Assembly (NCBI GenBank): GCA_024336345.1 | Contig: JANFOG010000013.1 | Span: 496,001 to 560,000 of the forward strand | Reading direction: 5' to 3' | Source of the DNA: Mariannaea sp. PMI_226 | Taxonomy: Eukaryota > Ascomycota > Sordariomycetes > Hypocreales > Nectriaceae | DNA: 64,000 nucleotides | Part shown: one piece after another, positions 49,634 to 60,795 of the stretch | How positions within the stretch are numbered: the first letter of the stretch is position 1 | How the letters are laid out: each line of letters starts with the position of its first letter | Notes under the pieces: model-generated | Told to the model about the DNA's origin: nothing | The model's database searches: none | What the model saw: the letters and a program-made list of their open reading frames with translations, nothing else | Program-made: the position numbers and the translations under genes

Positions 49634-49746
49634 AAATGGAGGGTATCAACACACTTGATACCCTCCAGCTTACGAGGGTATTGGTGCACTAACATGAAAT
49701 GGAGGGTATCAACATACTTGATACCCTCCAGCTTACGAGAGTATTG
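49634..49746. repeat. Tandem pair of near-identical perfect hairpins
   Basis: Two ~50-bp units 63 bp apart (49634-49683 and 49697-49746). Each contains a perfect 13-bp inverted repeat TGGAGGGTATCAA / TTGATACCCTCCA with a 5-nt loop (stems at 49637-49649/49655-49667 and 49700-49712/49718-49730). The loops differ by one base (CACAC and CATAC). The other copy of the surrounding duplication, near 56350, has related flanking sequence but no hairpin. Confidence 0.85.
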
Positions 49747-51688
49747 CACCTCGTGATGTTATCGAAATGAAGGTCATTACAGCAATGATATTGTTTGGAT
49801 ATTGTTCGATACTTGTTGAAGGTAAGATCTCTTTTACAGGGAAATGCGTTCTTTCAAGATCAGGTCTCAAACGTCTTCCTATATGTGCGTCCTGATGCTC
49901 AGGTCTTTTATATCCCACAACTTCAACTCGTCTGTTTCGGATCGATGGGGAGGAACAAATGTAATGAGGTTGGGCGATCATTTGTCCCAGCAAGCTGGGC
50001 CCCGATAACAACCATGTCAATTAATTAGCTGATGCAATCTCTACCTATTCCTGCAGTGCCAGATTTTAGACGCCAGGGTTGGAGGCTTTGCCCGGCCGGG
50101 GACCAGAGGCGGGACGAAAGAACAGCGGTGAGGAAAGGGAGGGTTACTCTCGAGCGGCGTTAAAGAGAGATGGGCCTAATCTTCCAGGAGGGTGTGAGGG
50201 GGGAGCCTGCTTACCAATTGGGCGGCGTAGGTTCCTGCGTCGAAGGGATTGGAGGTCCAGCTATCAGAGACGTGTAGGTAAGGATGCCAGAATACAAACA
50301 GGGACGCCCTGGGTTGGGTTGGTGCTTGAATTGTGGGGGTGGGGCACAGGGTGTTGCACAAGCCACCGAGCCACCGTTTTCTGTTGGAGAACGGCTTGTT
50401 CTCTCTTTTCTCCAAGACTGTCCCATCTCATTCTTACAAACGGCGCAAACAATAGCACCGATCCATAACCTATGCTCGCTCTCGATCTTCAGGTGTGGTA
50501 ATATGTAGGACTACTACACAGTATTAGATCCGCGCTAAATTAGTACTCCGGGCTCCGGGCTCAGATATCCCCTTTCAACGACATGCCCAAGGGAGGGGTA
50601 CGTCTCAAGTCCAAAATGAAAACACCAGCTGATGCATCCCTATGGTAGGTGAATGGAAAGGGTGCCGTGAACACGCCGCAAACCCAGGGGATGTATTCGT
50701 ACTATGCCTGCTGTGCCACATCACCGCCTACCCTCCGCCTTCCCAGGCAACCAAAGACTCAAAAATACTTCTGTTGTAATTTCATGGGCTCTGTGCAAGC
50801 GGGAAAAATAATTGCGGCGATAGTGGAATGACAATGATGAGTACTCACCTCAGAGGAGGCTCTCCGAGGTGAAGATCCCCGGATACTAGCCCAGTACTGA
50901 AAGTTGATGGTTCGGATCCCACAGGTCTTGGACTCTCCTCTGACAATCTTATTCATGCTTCCTTTCGTCCAGTCTCTCAGACCAGTCTCCGCGACGCTGT
51001 AATGCAATAGGCTCAGATGTATTTCCAGACGATGAGTTGGAGAGGCCAAAGGACAGCTTAGATCGGCAGCAGGCATTACCATCTGCCGGCCCGCTGGCGA
51101 GTGAGCGACGGCTCGGTGCTGATTTTGGGGACTAGCGTTGTCGGAATCATTGGATCCGCTGTACTATGTACAGACTTCGTTTAGGTGGCGGCGGGCGATG
51201 GCATCATGTTTGCGGGAACTAAACTCGCCTGAACCACCTACGTGGTAGGACTCATTAATTGGGGTGTGGCCCTAGTAAGCGTCCAATCCTTGATGGCGTC
51301 TGGTCCTCAATCCGGGACTACTTTCTAAGAAGTGAGATTAAGACTTCGTATGTTTGATAGTCTTCAATCCGGGACTGCACCATAAGAAGTGAGACCAATA
51401 TTTGGTGTGGATGCCAACAAGGCAGCTTGTTGCCCCTGTCGAGGCGGCCGGCAGGCGGGCGAAGTTTGAAGTTTGAGGCTGGTGGTCCCTCTTGACCGTT
51501 AGGTCTGGAGCCCCAGCATCAATCCGCGAAGTGCTTGAAGCGCAGCTGTGCGCAGGTGCGCGCAATTGTGCTTTTTTCATGGAGGTGCTTTTGGCTCCGC
51601 AGTCACAAAAATTTTTCGACTTCCGCTTTTTGGTCAAAAACGCTTTTTGTGATTTTCTGCTCTTCTGGCCAAAGAACACTCGTGTTCG

Positions 51689-51719
<31 letters not shown>
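51689..51719 (+). repeat. C homopolymer, 31 bases
   Basis: An uninterrupted run of C. On the opposite strand this is a G run able to form quadruplexes, and the exact length is likely to be uncertain in sequencing. Confidence 0.9.
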
Positions 51720-51720
<1 letters not shown>

Positions 51721-52098
51721 CGGCCCCCTGCTTTTGGTCCAAGAGTTTCGCTTTTTGCAATCCCCAGCCGTCAGACTCTTTGTGATGGATGACCAACCAC
51801 TTTTGGCTACAATATCAATTTCCCCATTCATGAGTGCCTTCTGGTAGTAACTTTCATTCGAGCTTTGCAATCACCGTGCCGTGAGGTGGGAAGTCGTACT
51901 TGCGGACACTAGCTGCTTCGGGATCCCATTTGGATCATAATTCCTTGCAACGCTCCCTTTTTTGCACTGTGAGAAGAGATCCAGTATATACCGGAGCTAC
52001 CTACTACACGGGCAGTTCAGCTAGCTTGTTGGAGAGCGGTTGTCAGCTCAACGTTGGATGCCTCAACAATCCGCCCCTATCCCCCTTGTTTCTTGGCT

Positions 52099-52123
52099 CC
52101 CCCCCCCCCCCCCCCCCCCCCCC
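52099..52123 (+). repeat. C homopolymer, 25 bases
   Basis: An uninterrupted run of C on the same strand as the 31-base run about 400 bp upstream. A run of A follows at 52190-52202. Confidence 0.9.
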
Positions 52124-53548
52124 TTCCCTTCTTCCTTAGCCTTCGTTTACCTCTTCACACACATCTTTCTCTTCATCCTCCTCCTCCTAAAAAAAAAAAA
52201 AAGGAAATCTTGGTAGATCTGCACACCTCTGAGAGTAGGCGTCCTAGTTGCCGATCACCCCGGCAGAGCTACGGAAGAAGCCACTAACTATTAGTGCCGT
52301 ACGTTGCTCTTTGAGAAAGAAGAAAACCTGGTTTGCTAATAACTTCTTCGTGTCCGTACTAAGAATTGGTGATCGCCTACGGGGGCCAAGGGTCCCGGGT
52401 CAAAGGATCAAAGGGAAAAGTGAGTGTGCGGCAAGTTGAGTTTGCGTCACTCCCAGATATATAATCGCGGAATCAAGGCAGCATAATATATTGGATCTTG
52501 CCTAATCACTAATTTTTTTGGCGAGAAAAGGCTGAAAACAATGCAACATGACACCACAACCAGCCCAAAAACGAAGCTGCAGCGAGCCAAAAATCACGGT
52601 TATCCAAGCCTTTACAGCTGGAAAATTCGTAAATAAATAAAAAGAATAGACATAAAAAATCCGAAAACGATACTAAGTTCAAACATGTTCCAAGTTTCGG
52701 CAAGCACCGTCGTTGTTGGCCGTGACAAGGAGTTGAGTTAGCGGGTTTGCATTCGCAGTCCTTATTAATCAGGAAGGATTCTGGCTGTGATTGCCTCTGC
52801 ACCTTCCTACAAACTGAGACGAAGAGTCCCTTTCTAGGACGAAACAATACTTGTTTGTGCTTTTAGGCTAAAGGAGCATTGATTTAACAATGACTTAAAA
52901 TACAAATCCACCCAGTCTATCGACCAGGGAAGATGAGCCCGCCGGGGATGATCCGCGGACTGTATCTGTATCCACGATGCAACTTGCAAAGAGATCTAGG
53001 TATGCATGATGGAAAGTATCTTGAATTGGAGACGAGGTTTGATGGAGGCCGCAATACCAAGTTTGGGGTAAGTAGTTTGCTGAAACATATTTGTCGGGCA
53101 CAACGATATATGTGAGGGGGGCAGGAGACAAGACGATAGGGAATGAAATGTTACAACCCAGGGAGGCTCTCTCTTGCTAAGCTATCGCTAACCAATGTAG
53201 CGAGATCACGATAAGATTGGTTATTGGTTATAATGACAATATGGCAACGTGTCCTGCCAGAGAAGTTAAGCTCAACCATGTACTGAAATACGGCCACTTA
53301 CGCGTTTCTCGTAGTCTACACCCGTTCAAGGCCAGTTTCAATACGCAGGGATGCATCTGACTGAGGCATACCCGAGAGGGCATTCACACCAATACATTTA
53401 GTATCAGTCACGCCGGATATGCCGTAGATGGCAAATTATTGCCCCAAACGTCGAATGGACGTTTTGTGGTGATAATATCCCTGTGACTTACCCGACGCCT
53501 CTCTAGTACCCCGTCAGACTGGAGGCGGCATCCCTGTATACCCGACAA

Positions 53549-53587
53549 GGTAAACCCCAAAAGGTAACCCCCAAAAGGTAAACCCCA
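53549..53587 (+). repeat. 14-bp tandem repeat, 2.8 copies
   Basis: Units GGTAAACCCCAAAA, GGTAACCCCCAAAA and the partial GGTAAACCCCA follow each other directly. Confidence 0.85.
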
Positions 53588-54715
53588 CGTTTGGCGACGT
53601 CTGAAATTCGTAAAAAAGTGGTTCAGTGTCTGTTTCTCAGCCTTTTCAGAGACGAATCCAGGTTACTTGGAAGAGGTGTTATACTAAAAGATCAAGTAGC
53701 CTGGCTTTCTCCTGTATCTTCTCACGGATTCCATCATCGTTTAACGTGGTAAATTGTCCCTTTTGTGTATTTGTTCACTGCATCACACAAGACAATGATT
53801 TCTATTGTGAAAAAGAAGAGAGGTCAACTGTCCACAGCTTCAAATCTTCTTACAGGCTTTGTCCGACGTGTGACCCTAGCACTGATAGGTTTGGTTGGGC
53901 AGACCTGTGTCATGAAAGACCTGCAGTTAGTGTCTCCGTAAAAGGACCAATTGCCGGCTTGTTTCAGCCCCAACGCATGGACCTTTTTCGATTTTGCCAG
54001 TGGCTGTACTAATTATAATTGTCGGCGGCGAACCTGGCGTAATATCTTCCGTGTCCCTCGTCCAGCGTCGGGCTTTCCGCCCCAGCGCAAAATTGCACTT
54101 CAGTGTGGCACAGCATGGTGGCCAAGCTTCACCACCACGCCTCACATCGCGATAAATTAGCATGTAAGCAGCTAGCCAGTTGACCCTTATCAATGTCCAA
54201 GAATTGCCTATCCGAATTTGGATTGCCGCATCATTCACCTGTTACTCAATGTACACCGTACATGCAGGTGGTTGGGGGCATGAGTCGAGGATAATTGACC
54301 AATCCATACCACCGTGGGGCTGCTAATTGAGGGATGCAGCTCACTGACATGTGGTCCGTTTCCATTTTTTCTCCCATCGGACGAATATCGTGCGATTAAT
54401 CATCCCCGTGCGACGGAGTAGCCCTGGGTAACTATCCGATCCTCTGGTAACAACAACAACCTACAAGGCTATTAAAGGCGTGCGTGAGGCCTACAGCACT
54501 CCCTCCTAAGTAATCAGTAGATGTTGTGTGTGCAAAATTGCAATTGATGTTCTTTGTTCACGTTCTTCGCCTTCATTCTCACCCTCCCCCCGTTACAGGG
54601 AACTTAGGTACCTCCCAGTACAGGGGACAACCCTGCCACAGCCTCAATCCAAAATTGTCTAGGTAGGTAGTCATCTTCCTCCAATACCTTGGGATACCAA
54701 ACTCAGCCGGTCACG

Positions 54716-54901
54716 ATGGATAACCCCAATACGGAATCTCGACAAGGTTTAAACCAGGACATAAGAGACAGTTTCTATATGTATACTGAGTCGACTATTT
54801 CAATGCAACTAGTACTTACCCCTCTCAACAAGATTAAAACACATATGGAGCCAATCATAATGGTGAAGAGCACCGTCAGGATTCTTTGCAGGTGGGACTA
54901 G
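54716..54901 (+). CDS. Possible divergent, intron-less member of the small family
   Basis: A single exon of 61 residues, the same length as member 2, starting MDNPNTES. The segment RDSFYMYTESTISMQLVLT aligns without gaps to the family core: Y5, Y7, S10, T11, I12, Q15 and L16 fit members 1-3, but both conserved Asp (positions 8 and 14) are replaced by Thr and Met. It has no intron and is on the opposite strand from member 5, about 230 bp beyond that gene's end. It could be a decayed or retroposed copy, or chance resemblance. Confidence 0.35.
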   Translation: MDNPNTESRQGLNQDIRDSFYMYTESTISMQLVLTPLNKIKTHMEPIIMVKSTVRILCRWD

Positions 54902-55132
54902 GGGAAGAAGTAACAGCGAGAAGTCGAACTTATATACTAAGACAAAATATTAAAATGTATATATACTAGAACTTCAAGAGAAATTTTTTTTTTTTTGCAT
55001 CGTTCGACAAAACGACAACTTGTAGTTGCAGCGCTCGGTGCCAGGAGGGATGTAATACCCTCCAACAACTCCGATGTCCGCTATACCGTATCGCCACAGA
55101 ACGGTTGAGAACCAAGTGCCTCAAAGCCGGCC

Positions 55133-55431
55133 TCACTTGTCTCCATCTAGCCGTTTCGTCTTCAAGGTCTCGTCCACTTGTTTTAAGAATTCGAAGTTGT
55201 AAATGGATCGTTCGGATGCGGGATACGTAGCAATGTCCGTGGTCAGTTGAGCCAGGCGATCCTGATAGGACAAGGGGTCTTGTGTAAATTGCTTGGAAAT
55301 AACATCTTGGTTTTGCTCTCTAGATTAAAACGGATTAGGATATATTGATCTGCTTAAATGGAGAGAATGCTAAGGGTATACTTCGTGATAGTTGGATGTG
55401 TTATCTCCTTCTGTGTCGATGAAGAAGGCAT
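55133..55431 (-). CDS. Small family protein with 19-residue core, member 5
   Basis: Two minus-strand exons, 55431-55382 (50 nt) and 55319-55133 (187 nt), give 78 residues. The 62 nt intron has donor GTATAC and acceptor TCTAG, in phase 2. The N terminus MPSSSTQKEITHPTIT matches member 4, and the core is ISKQFTQDPLSYQDRLAQL. A shared stretch ASERS follows in both, then a Lys-rich helix-like tail. A TATATAG box at 55549-55555 lies about 120 bp upstream. It lies in copy 2 of the segmental duplication. Without splicing, the frame loses the core. Function unknown. Confidence 0.72.
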
Positions 55432-55548
55432 CGTGACCGGGACCAATGTGACTAAGAAAGACAAATAGTTGAAGAATTCAAAGTCAGAGCTAGAGGGTTT
55501 GGTGCAAATTGCAAAGGAAGAACAATATAGTAAGTGATGGTACGACCC

Positions 55549-55555
55549 TATATAC
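55549..55555 (-). promoter_or_regulatory. Probable TATA box of small family member 5
   Basis: TATATAG on the minus strand about 120 bp before the ATG. The same place in copy 1 (48836-48844) has the weaker TACATAAGG. Confidence 0.4.
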
Positions 55556-57788
55556 TCGAGAATCACCACGGGCTTGGGGATATGAAAGGTTTTGTAGTCC
55601 ATGTTTTCTAGCAAAGGCAGTGGTTCACTTCCCTTGTTCCTGTCAGGCGTGCCCGTGCAGAATCATTCACCGGCTACAGCTGTGTTGAATATCTGGCAAG
55701 GTGAACTCCCTAGCTCATACATACTGCTTAAGTCCAAGTTGGAGATTCGTTGGGATTTCCAACAACCCTGCCCCTCGCCCAGCCTACCACACCCCCAAGC
55801 GGCATTTGCATTGACTAGGATATCACAGAACTTGTCTCCACCAGATGACTCCGACTCCGAAGTACATTCGACTCAGCTTCTTCATTTCTAGGGAAAAATA
55901 CACAGCATACCTTGTCATGCCTCATTGTGTCTGATACCGCACCCCTGGTCTTCTCTCATAGGTGGGGAAAAGCTCCAAAGTGTAGTCGTATCGACTAGGA
56001 AGACTAGATTAGGGGAGAGGTTTCGTACCAGGGACGATCAAAGCAAAGGTAGGTCTCGTGCTTGACACAGTAATGTCATAGAAGCCGTGCCAACGTCCGC
56101 CCAAACTAGGACACTTTCATAGCGTGGCTTGCGTAAAGGGCGCTATTCGTAGATCCCGCCTTGACCCAATCTATCGAGTTCCAGAGGGATCTGTCCGTTT
56201 GGCACGGAATGTTTACGAAGTGGTACCTTGTCTCGCCCCGCACCCACCTTGGCCAGATTCAGCCCAGGCCCGGCCGGTGAGATTCCGCGAAGGCTTGCAT
56301 CCACTGTGATGGCATGGCATGGGGGGTAATGCAGGCTGTGATCCCCTGTAACTTGCGAGGGTAATACCACGGGATTCTCTCCACACCGAGGGTTTCTCTC
56401 AAGTTCAGGGCTCAAATGTCTTACTCCATGTGCGCCCTGATACCTAGACATGTTTATACACGCAAATTTGACTTGGAAGAATCCACGCCACTTCTTTGGG
56501 GTTCAATGGGAGGAAACAAAAACGCGACAAGGTTTGCCGACCCTGGTCTTCCTTGTAGTCGAGGTTGCGTGATCAAACCCACCCATTTGGCCCAGTATTC
56601 TGGGCCCTGGTGATACCAATGTTAATTAAGTACCTGATGCAATCTCTACCAGTTTCTGTAGTAATCTGTAGTTTAGGTGGGTTTAGACGCCTGCTTCTGA
56701 GTACGTACGTTGGTGTCAGAGCTGTTACTGTGCAGCCAGGCCTGGCTCAGACGGACACTGACGAGTGTCCGCCGAGAGGGGACGAAAGAACAGCGGTGAA
56801 AGATAAAGGTGTGTATGTAGTAGCTGCTATGGAAACGGCTGGAGGACTCTTGTGAACCCAGACCTGCAACCTTGTTCTTCGAGCTGGCTGGGGGGAGGGG
56901 TCCGCTTACGACGGGTGAAGGTTCGCACGTTTTTCCAGCGCTTGGAGATGCTGGGAGGCTAGCCAAAGGACCCCAGAGGGACTTCCACGCAAAAACGTGG
57001 AAGAGGGTATGGGGAATTGTTCCTGCTGTCGGCTAGTGAGGAAAGAATTTTCTTGTTGTCTCAATCGTTTGATGTTCTCTCATTCACAAATGGATGCAAG
57101 CAACATATACTTCGTCATCCCATTGTCCCCTTTTGATCTTCAGCTCAAATAACGATGCACGCTCAGATGCACGCTAAATTACTTTCCCAAACTCCGTAAT
57201 CCGGATACGGTACTATTGTTTTCCGACTGCCAACGAGATTGAAGTGCCGAATCTGAAATGAAATATACCAGCGGAGACATCTGCACATGAATTTGATTGA
57301 AGGGAGGTCATAAATGGCCATCCCCGCCATCCCCGGATTCCCTATGTATGTATCAATCCTATAAAATTTCAGTAGAAGAAATTCGATTGTCTGTTTGACT
57401 TGAAAGATAACTAGAGGGTGTTAGTTGGTTTGCTACCGTAAGCATAGAACGAATACATGTTAACTTACAAGTTCTCTTCACTTCAGAGTGCTGATATTAC
57501 GATTGCGACCCCCGATGCTACGGCGATGGTGAGCGTTGACTTTGATGAGGTCTCTTGAAGGTGAAAGCTAGCCAATGCCAACCCTGCCATTGCCATCTGC
57601 CATCCCGTTTTCGTTTAAGAGGTGGCTTGTCGATTTGAGAGGCTTGAAACGGAGTTGATCCTAGTGCACATGTTCCGCGCAGGGTGGTGGGGTGATGGCT
57701 CCATACCTGTGCGAACTCAAGTCACTGTCTTCCCCCGGTACGAGAGCTGAGAATGACCCATTCACAGCCAAAACGCTCAGTAGCTAGC

Positions 57789-57814
57789 GGGCCGGGGCCG
57801 GGGCCGGGGCCGGG
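57789..57814 (+). repeat. GGGGCC hexanucleotide repeat
   Basis: GGGCC followed by three GGGGCC units and GGG; five G runs in 26 bp, able to form a G-quadruplex. Confidence 0.85.
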
Positions 57815-58010
57815 AAGCGGTTTTCTGGCTCGGTAATAACATCCGGAAGTGAGATATCATCGGTATGGGGGGGCCTGAAGTCTGGGCGCGACCCGCCAAT
57901 GCGGTTGCCTTTCTTTTTTTTTTATAGTTGCCAACGCTGAGTGCCTCAATGCCATTCACAGTGTTTTCTATACCCCTGCTTTTTAGCTTCCCTCTTCTTC
58001 TCTTCTCGTC

Positions 58011-58077
58011 CCTCCCTTCCCTCCCTTCCCTCCCTTCCCTCCCTTCCCTTGCTTCCATTGCTTCCATTGCTTCCATT
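58011..58077 (+). repeat. Two adjacent 9-bp tandem repeats
   Basis: Four copies of CCTCCCTTC (58011-58046) and, after four bases, three copies of GCTTCCATT (58051-58077). Because the unit is a multiple of three, artificial amino acid repeats appear in the open frames of both strands here; these are not genes. Confidence 0.85.
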
Positions 58078-59203
58078 GCCTTTCCTTCTGTTTATTATTT
58101 TCTCCCCCTTTTCCTTTCTGTCCCTTTAGCCTCCCCTCGTTGCTTCTCAACCCGCATCTCCGCCCCTTCATCCTCTTTTTAATTCCCAAGAATCCACACA
58201 TCTACATGCACAGATCCCTGATTGCGTACCCTAGACACAATGGGTATCGATACCACGCTTTGTTCTCAAGAAGCAATAAATCTAGTTGGCTAGCCACCGT
58301 CGTCCTGCCCATATTGAGGATCGGTGAGTATCCATTGTTTCATATATGAACAAATGGACAAGCGCAGCAGAAGCTGGACGCATGGCCTCGTGGGTATGCA
58401 ACACGCCCAGTCCGCATCGCCCGCAGACTTTTAATCACGGAATCAAGGCGACGTAATAGATGGCATGTTATATTATCACTGATGCATTCAACCCATTATT
58501 TCACTGCAGCCTTTGCATCAACAGGCGCTATCAGTACAATCTTGCATGGAACAATTGGCTAGTTATTAACAAGCCATTCTCATACTTCCGAGAGGGCGAG
58601 ACAGGGGAGTGCTTCTGGTGCGCCGTCTGTTGAAGAAGTGAGCAAGCTTGTAAAACTTAATGAGCGAAGTGTATGCTAGAAAAAACCCGAAACAAAGATA
58701 CAGGACGAACCCAGCCAACACCTAGGCTCACTCCAGCCCAGACCTCTTGATCCTGGATGTCATCATCTTCAATGGTCATCCGGTAGCACCAGTTGACAAG
58801 TTATTGTTCCATGCACTTCCAGAGGTAGGTAGGAAGGTAGGTTGAGCTGACATTTCCTCAGCAAGGCAACTGAACTAGAGTCAGATCCTGGAGTACTTGG
58901 GAAGAATAGGACAACAGAAAGCGGCATCATAGGTATCCCTTTACACGTGTGGTGGTCCAAACTATCTGCCTTTGACAAGGGCATACATAGCAAGGTAATC
59001 CCAGTGCCAAAATGTCCCCTCTATGGAATGTGCACAAGGGGATAATAGTTTGGTTTATCGTGCTTGTGGATCGTGAATAACTGGGTCATCCTGAAACAGG
59101 GTTTAATGGGAGTCTAGAAGAAAAAAGCTCAGACTCATCATCTTATCACTTAGATATCCCATTGTTCAGCCCAGCTACCTAATTTGGCATTAGATTAGCG
59201 CAT

Positions 59204-59254
59204 TGTTCCGTCAGCACATCTGTTCCGCCCGCACAATTGTTCTGCTAGCACATT
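59204..59254 (+). repeat. 17-bp direct repeat, three copies
   Basis: TGTTCCGTCAGCACATC, TGTTCCGCCCGCACAAT and TGTTCTGCTAGCACATT follow without spacing. Confidence 0.8.
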
Positions 59255-60432
59255 TCCTTAGTTGGCACCATCGCCCCAGAAAGCGATAAATCATTGCCGC
59301 TCTAGCGTCTTCTTTTCGTCGTCAACGACGGGGTCCTTCATGCTCGAAAGCACTAACGTAATAATTCTAATCGAACTACGCCCTCCCCCGTCCGCTTCTT
59401 TCCCTTTTCATACAGCCGACAGTGGCCGTGTTTTAACTACTTCCAAACCCTGCAACGGTTCGAATTGAGCAATTCAGGAGTAGAAACGTGTCAGGGAGTC
59501 GGGTTCTATCGACTCTGCAACCTCGTTGTCCAACGTGATAATTAGTGGACTCGCCACTCAGGCGACAGGGCCGCGAAATCACAGCCCCCTTCCCCAACCT
59601 GGTCAACGGCCCAGCACATCATTTCTACGAGAGTCGGCATTCATGACAGGCCCGTCATGACTCTACTCCCACTGACCGTGCTCATGGTGGAGACGGCCAA
59701 TCAGTCAGTGAGCTTGACCCCCCTGGTCTTGTTCTCGCCCACAAAGAAACGCCTTGGTTGCATCATTCGCATCGCTTGTTCGCATCTACATACATAGATA
59801 CACCTCTTATCTAGCACCCCTTCGAGCACGTGTGTGCTAGACAACGGACGACGAATAGCAATGCTATGGTGTATAGTCAGGATGCTAGCTTAAATACCCT
59901 GGTTGCTAGGTCTTCCTTCGTATACCTTCATGACCCTATCAAATCTAGACTATCAATTTCCAATGTTCTGAGAACACCGACTCATAATGTAGTCCTAGAC
60001 GTGGGGTAAGTTCCTAATGCAGAGATGCCTCGCCTTGGGCTCTGATCCTCTGTGCAGCTTCACTTAGGAGTTGTACCGTAGGCATTACCAATTAGGCATT
60101 GGAATCTGTCAGGGGCGGGTCCTCCACCGTTACCCTGGCATTTGATCAGCATCAAGCGAACATCAACTCGTAGCTCAAAACACGACACCTACGTAGGTGA
60201 GGTGATACCCAGAACCCGGCGGCTTGCATGCATGCATGCACAATTTGGAGCCATACTAATTTAGGCCTTTCATATCATCCACAACCGAGTATTGCAATTT
60301 GCTTCAAATAAACCGCAGACCAGATATAGTTCCGAAGTATGACAAACCGCAGAGCAACTCAACCAATGAGATGGCGGCAGAGTAGCGAGCAGAGTTTAGT
60401 GAGATGTGTCTCGAAGGTCTATCTCGGAGGCA

Positions 60433-60455
60433 GGGGGGGGGGGGGGGGGGGGGGG
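60433..60455 (+). repeat. G homopolymer, 23 bases
   Basis: An uninterrupted run of G about 170 bp upstream of the TATA box of small family member 6. Confidence 0.9.
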
Positions 60456-60624
60456 ACCAGACCATATAGAACCACATCCCCTCGTCGAATTATCACCCCC
60501 CACCCCCCCTCAATTTATGACTACTGCCTCTCTTCCACGTATAACGTTCTCTTGTTCGTTCGCAGTGATGTGTCTGGGCATAGTAAGTCAAATACGACGC
60601 AACACAATGAGGAGTAACTTGGGC

Positions 60625-60632
60625 TATAAAAG
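60625..60632 (+). promoter_or_regulatory. Probable TATA box of small family member 6
   Basis: TATAAAAG 171 bp upstream of the ATG at 60796. Confidence 0.5.
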
Positions 60633-60795
60633 ATCTATTTCCCTGATGTCGATGTTTAGACGTACTGGTGTTTGGAGTATGCTACGAGTAAGCTATTCAT
60701 ATCTTGTCATTATTATTACCGAATTACTTGATCCAATTCATTCCATCTCTTAATATTGAATTTTTCCCTTCTCGATTCCATTTTCATCCATCACA

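Larger units (their letters stand above)
47650..50200. repeat. Segmental duplication, copy 1 (approximate limits)
   Basis: Collinear similarity with 54260-56950: the small family gene (48426-48709 versus 55133-55431), then its upstream flank, including GACGAAAGAACAGCGGTGA at 50113-50131 and 56781-56799, and CTGATGCAATCTCTACC at 50029-50045 and 56634-56650. Identity varies and indels are frequent, so the duplication is not recent. Limits were judged by eye. Confidence 0.7.
48710..54715. other. Long repeat-rich stretch without supported genes
   Basis: Contains copy 1 of the segmental duplication (to about 50200), a tandem pair of hairpins (49634-49746), two long C homopolymers (51689-51719 and 52099-52123), a 14-bp tandem repeat (53549-53587) and a fragment at about 52933-53067 that reads weakly like protein. 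No complete gene could be built. Confidence 0.45.
54260..56950. repeat. Segmental duplication, copy 2 (approximate limits)
   Basis: Partner of 47650-50200, in the same orientation and about 6.6 kb away. It carries small family member 5 and, on the + strand just downstream of that gene's end, the possible eighth family member. Confidence 0.7.
55432..60795. other. Long repeat-bearing stretch without supported genes
   Basis: Besides copy 2 of the segmental duplication it holds GGGGCC repeats (57789-57814), 9-bp tandem repeats (58011-58077), a 17-bp triple repeat (59204-59254) and a G homopolymer (60433-60455). A segment near 58432-58490 resembles 52455-52515 (AATC-CGGAATCAAGGC). No gene is supported. 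Confidence 0.45.

Noticed and set aside
49634..49746. CRISPR-like array
   Set aside because: Only two repeat units with an internal palindrome, in a eukaryotic sequence without any cas gene.
50871..50930. Possible tRNA-like B box (GGTTCGGATCC)
   Set aside because: No matching A box, acceptor stem or anticodon arm could be folded around it. No tRNA or 5S rRNA gene was found anywhere in the window by eye.
51338..51796. 152-codon minus-strand frame and a 97-codon + frame
   Set aside because: Both depend on the 31-base C run, giving poly-Gly or poly-Pro; the length of the run is uncertain.
52895..53131. Minus-strand frame containing SSPIQD and + frame starting MSPPGMIRG
   Set aside because: The minus-strand stretch recalls part of the small family core (Q-x-x-S-P-x-Q-D) but the first half of the core does not match and there is no ATG; the + frame has a donor GTAAGT but no partner exon found.
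57777..58201. Frames with repeated MEA/REG or PSL/ASI units
   Set aside because: Products of the 9-bp tandem repeats read in every frame; no gene features around them.
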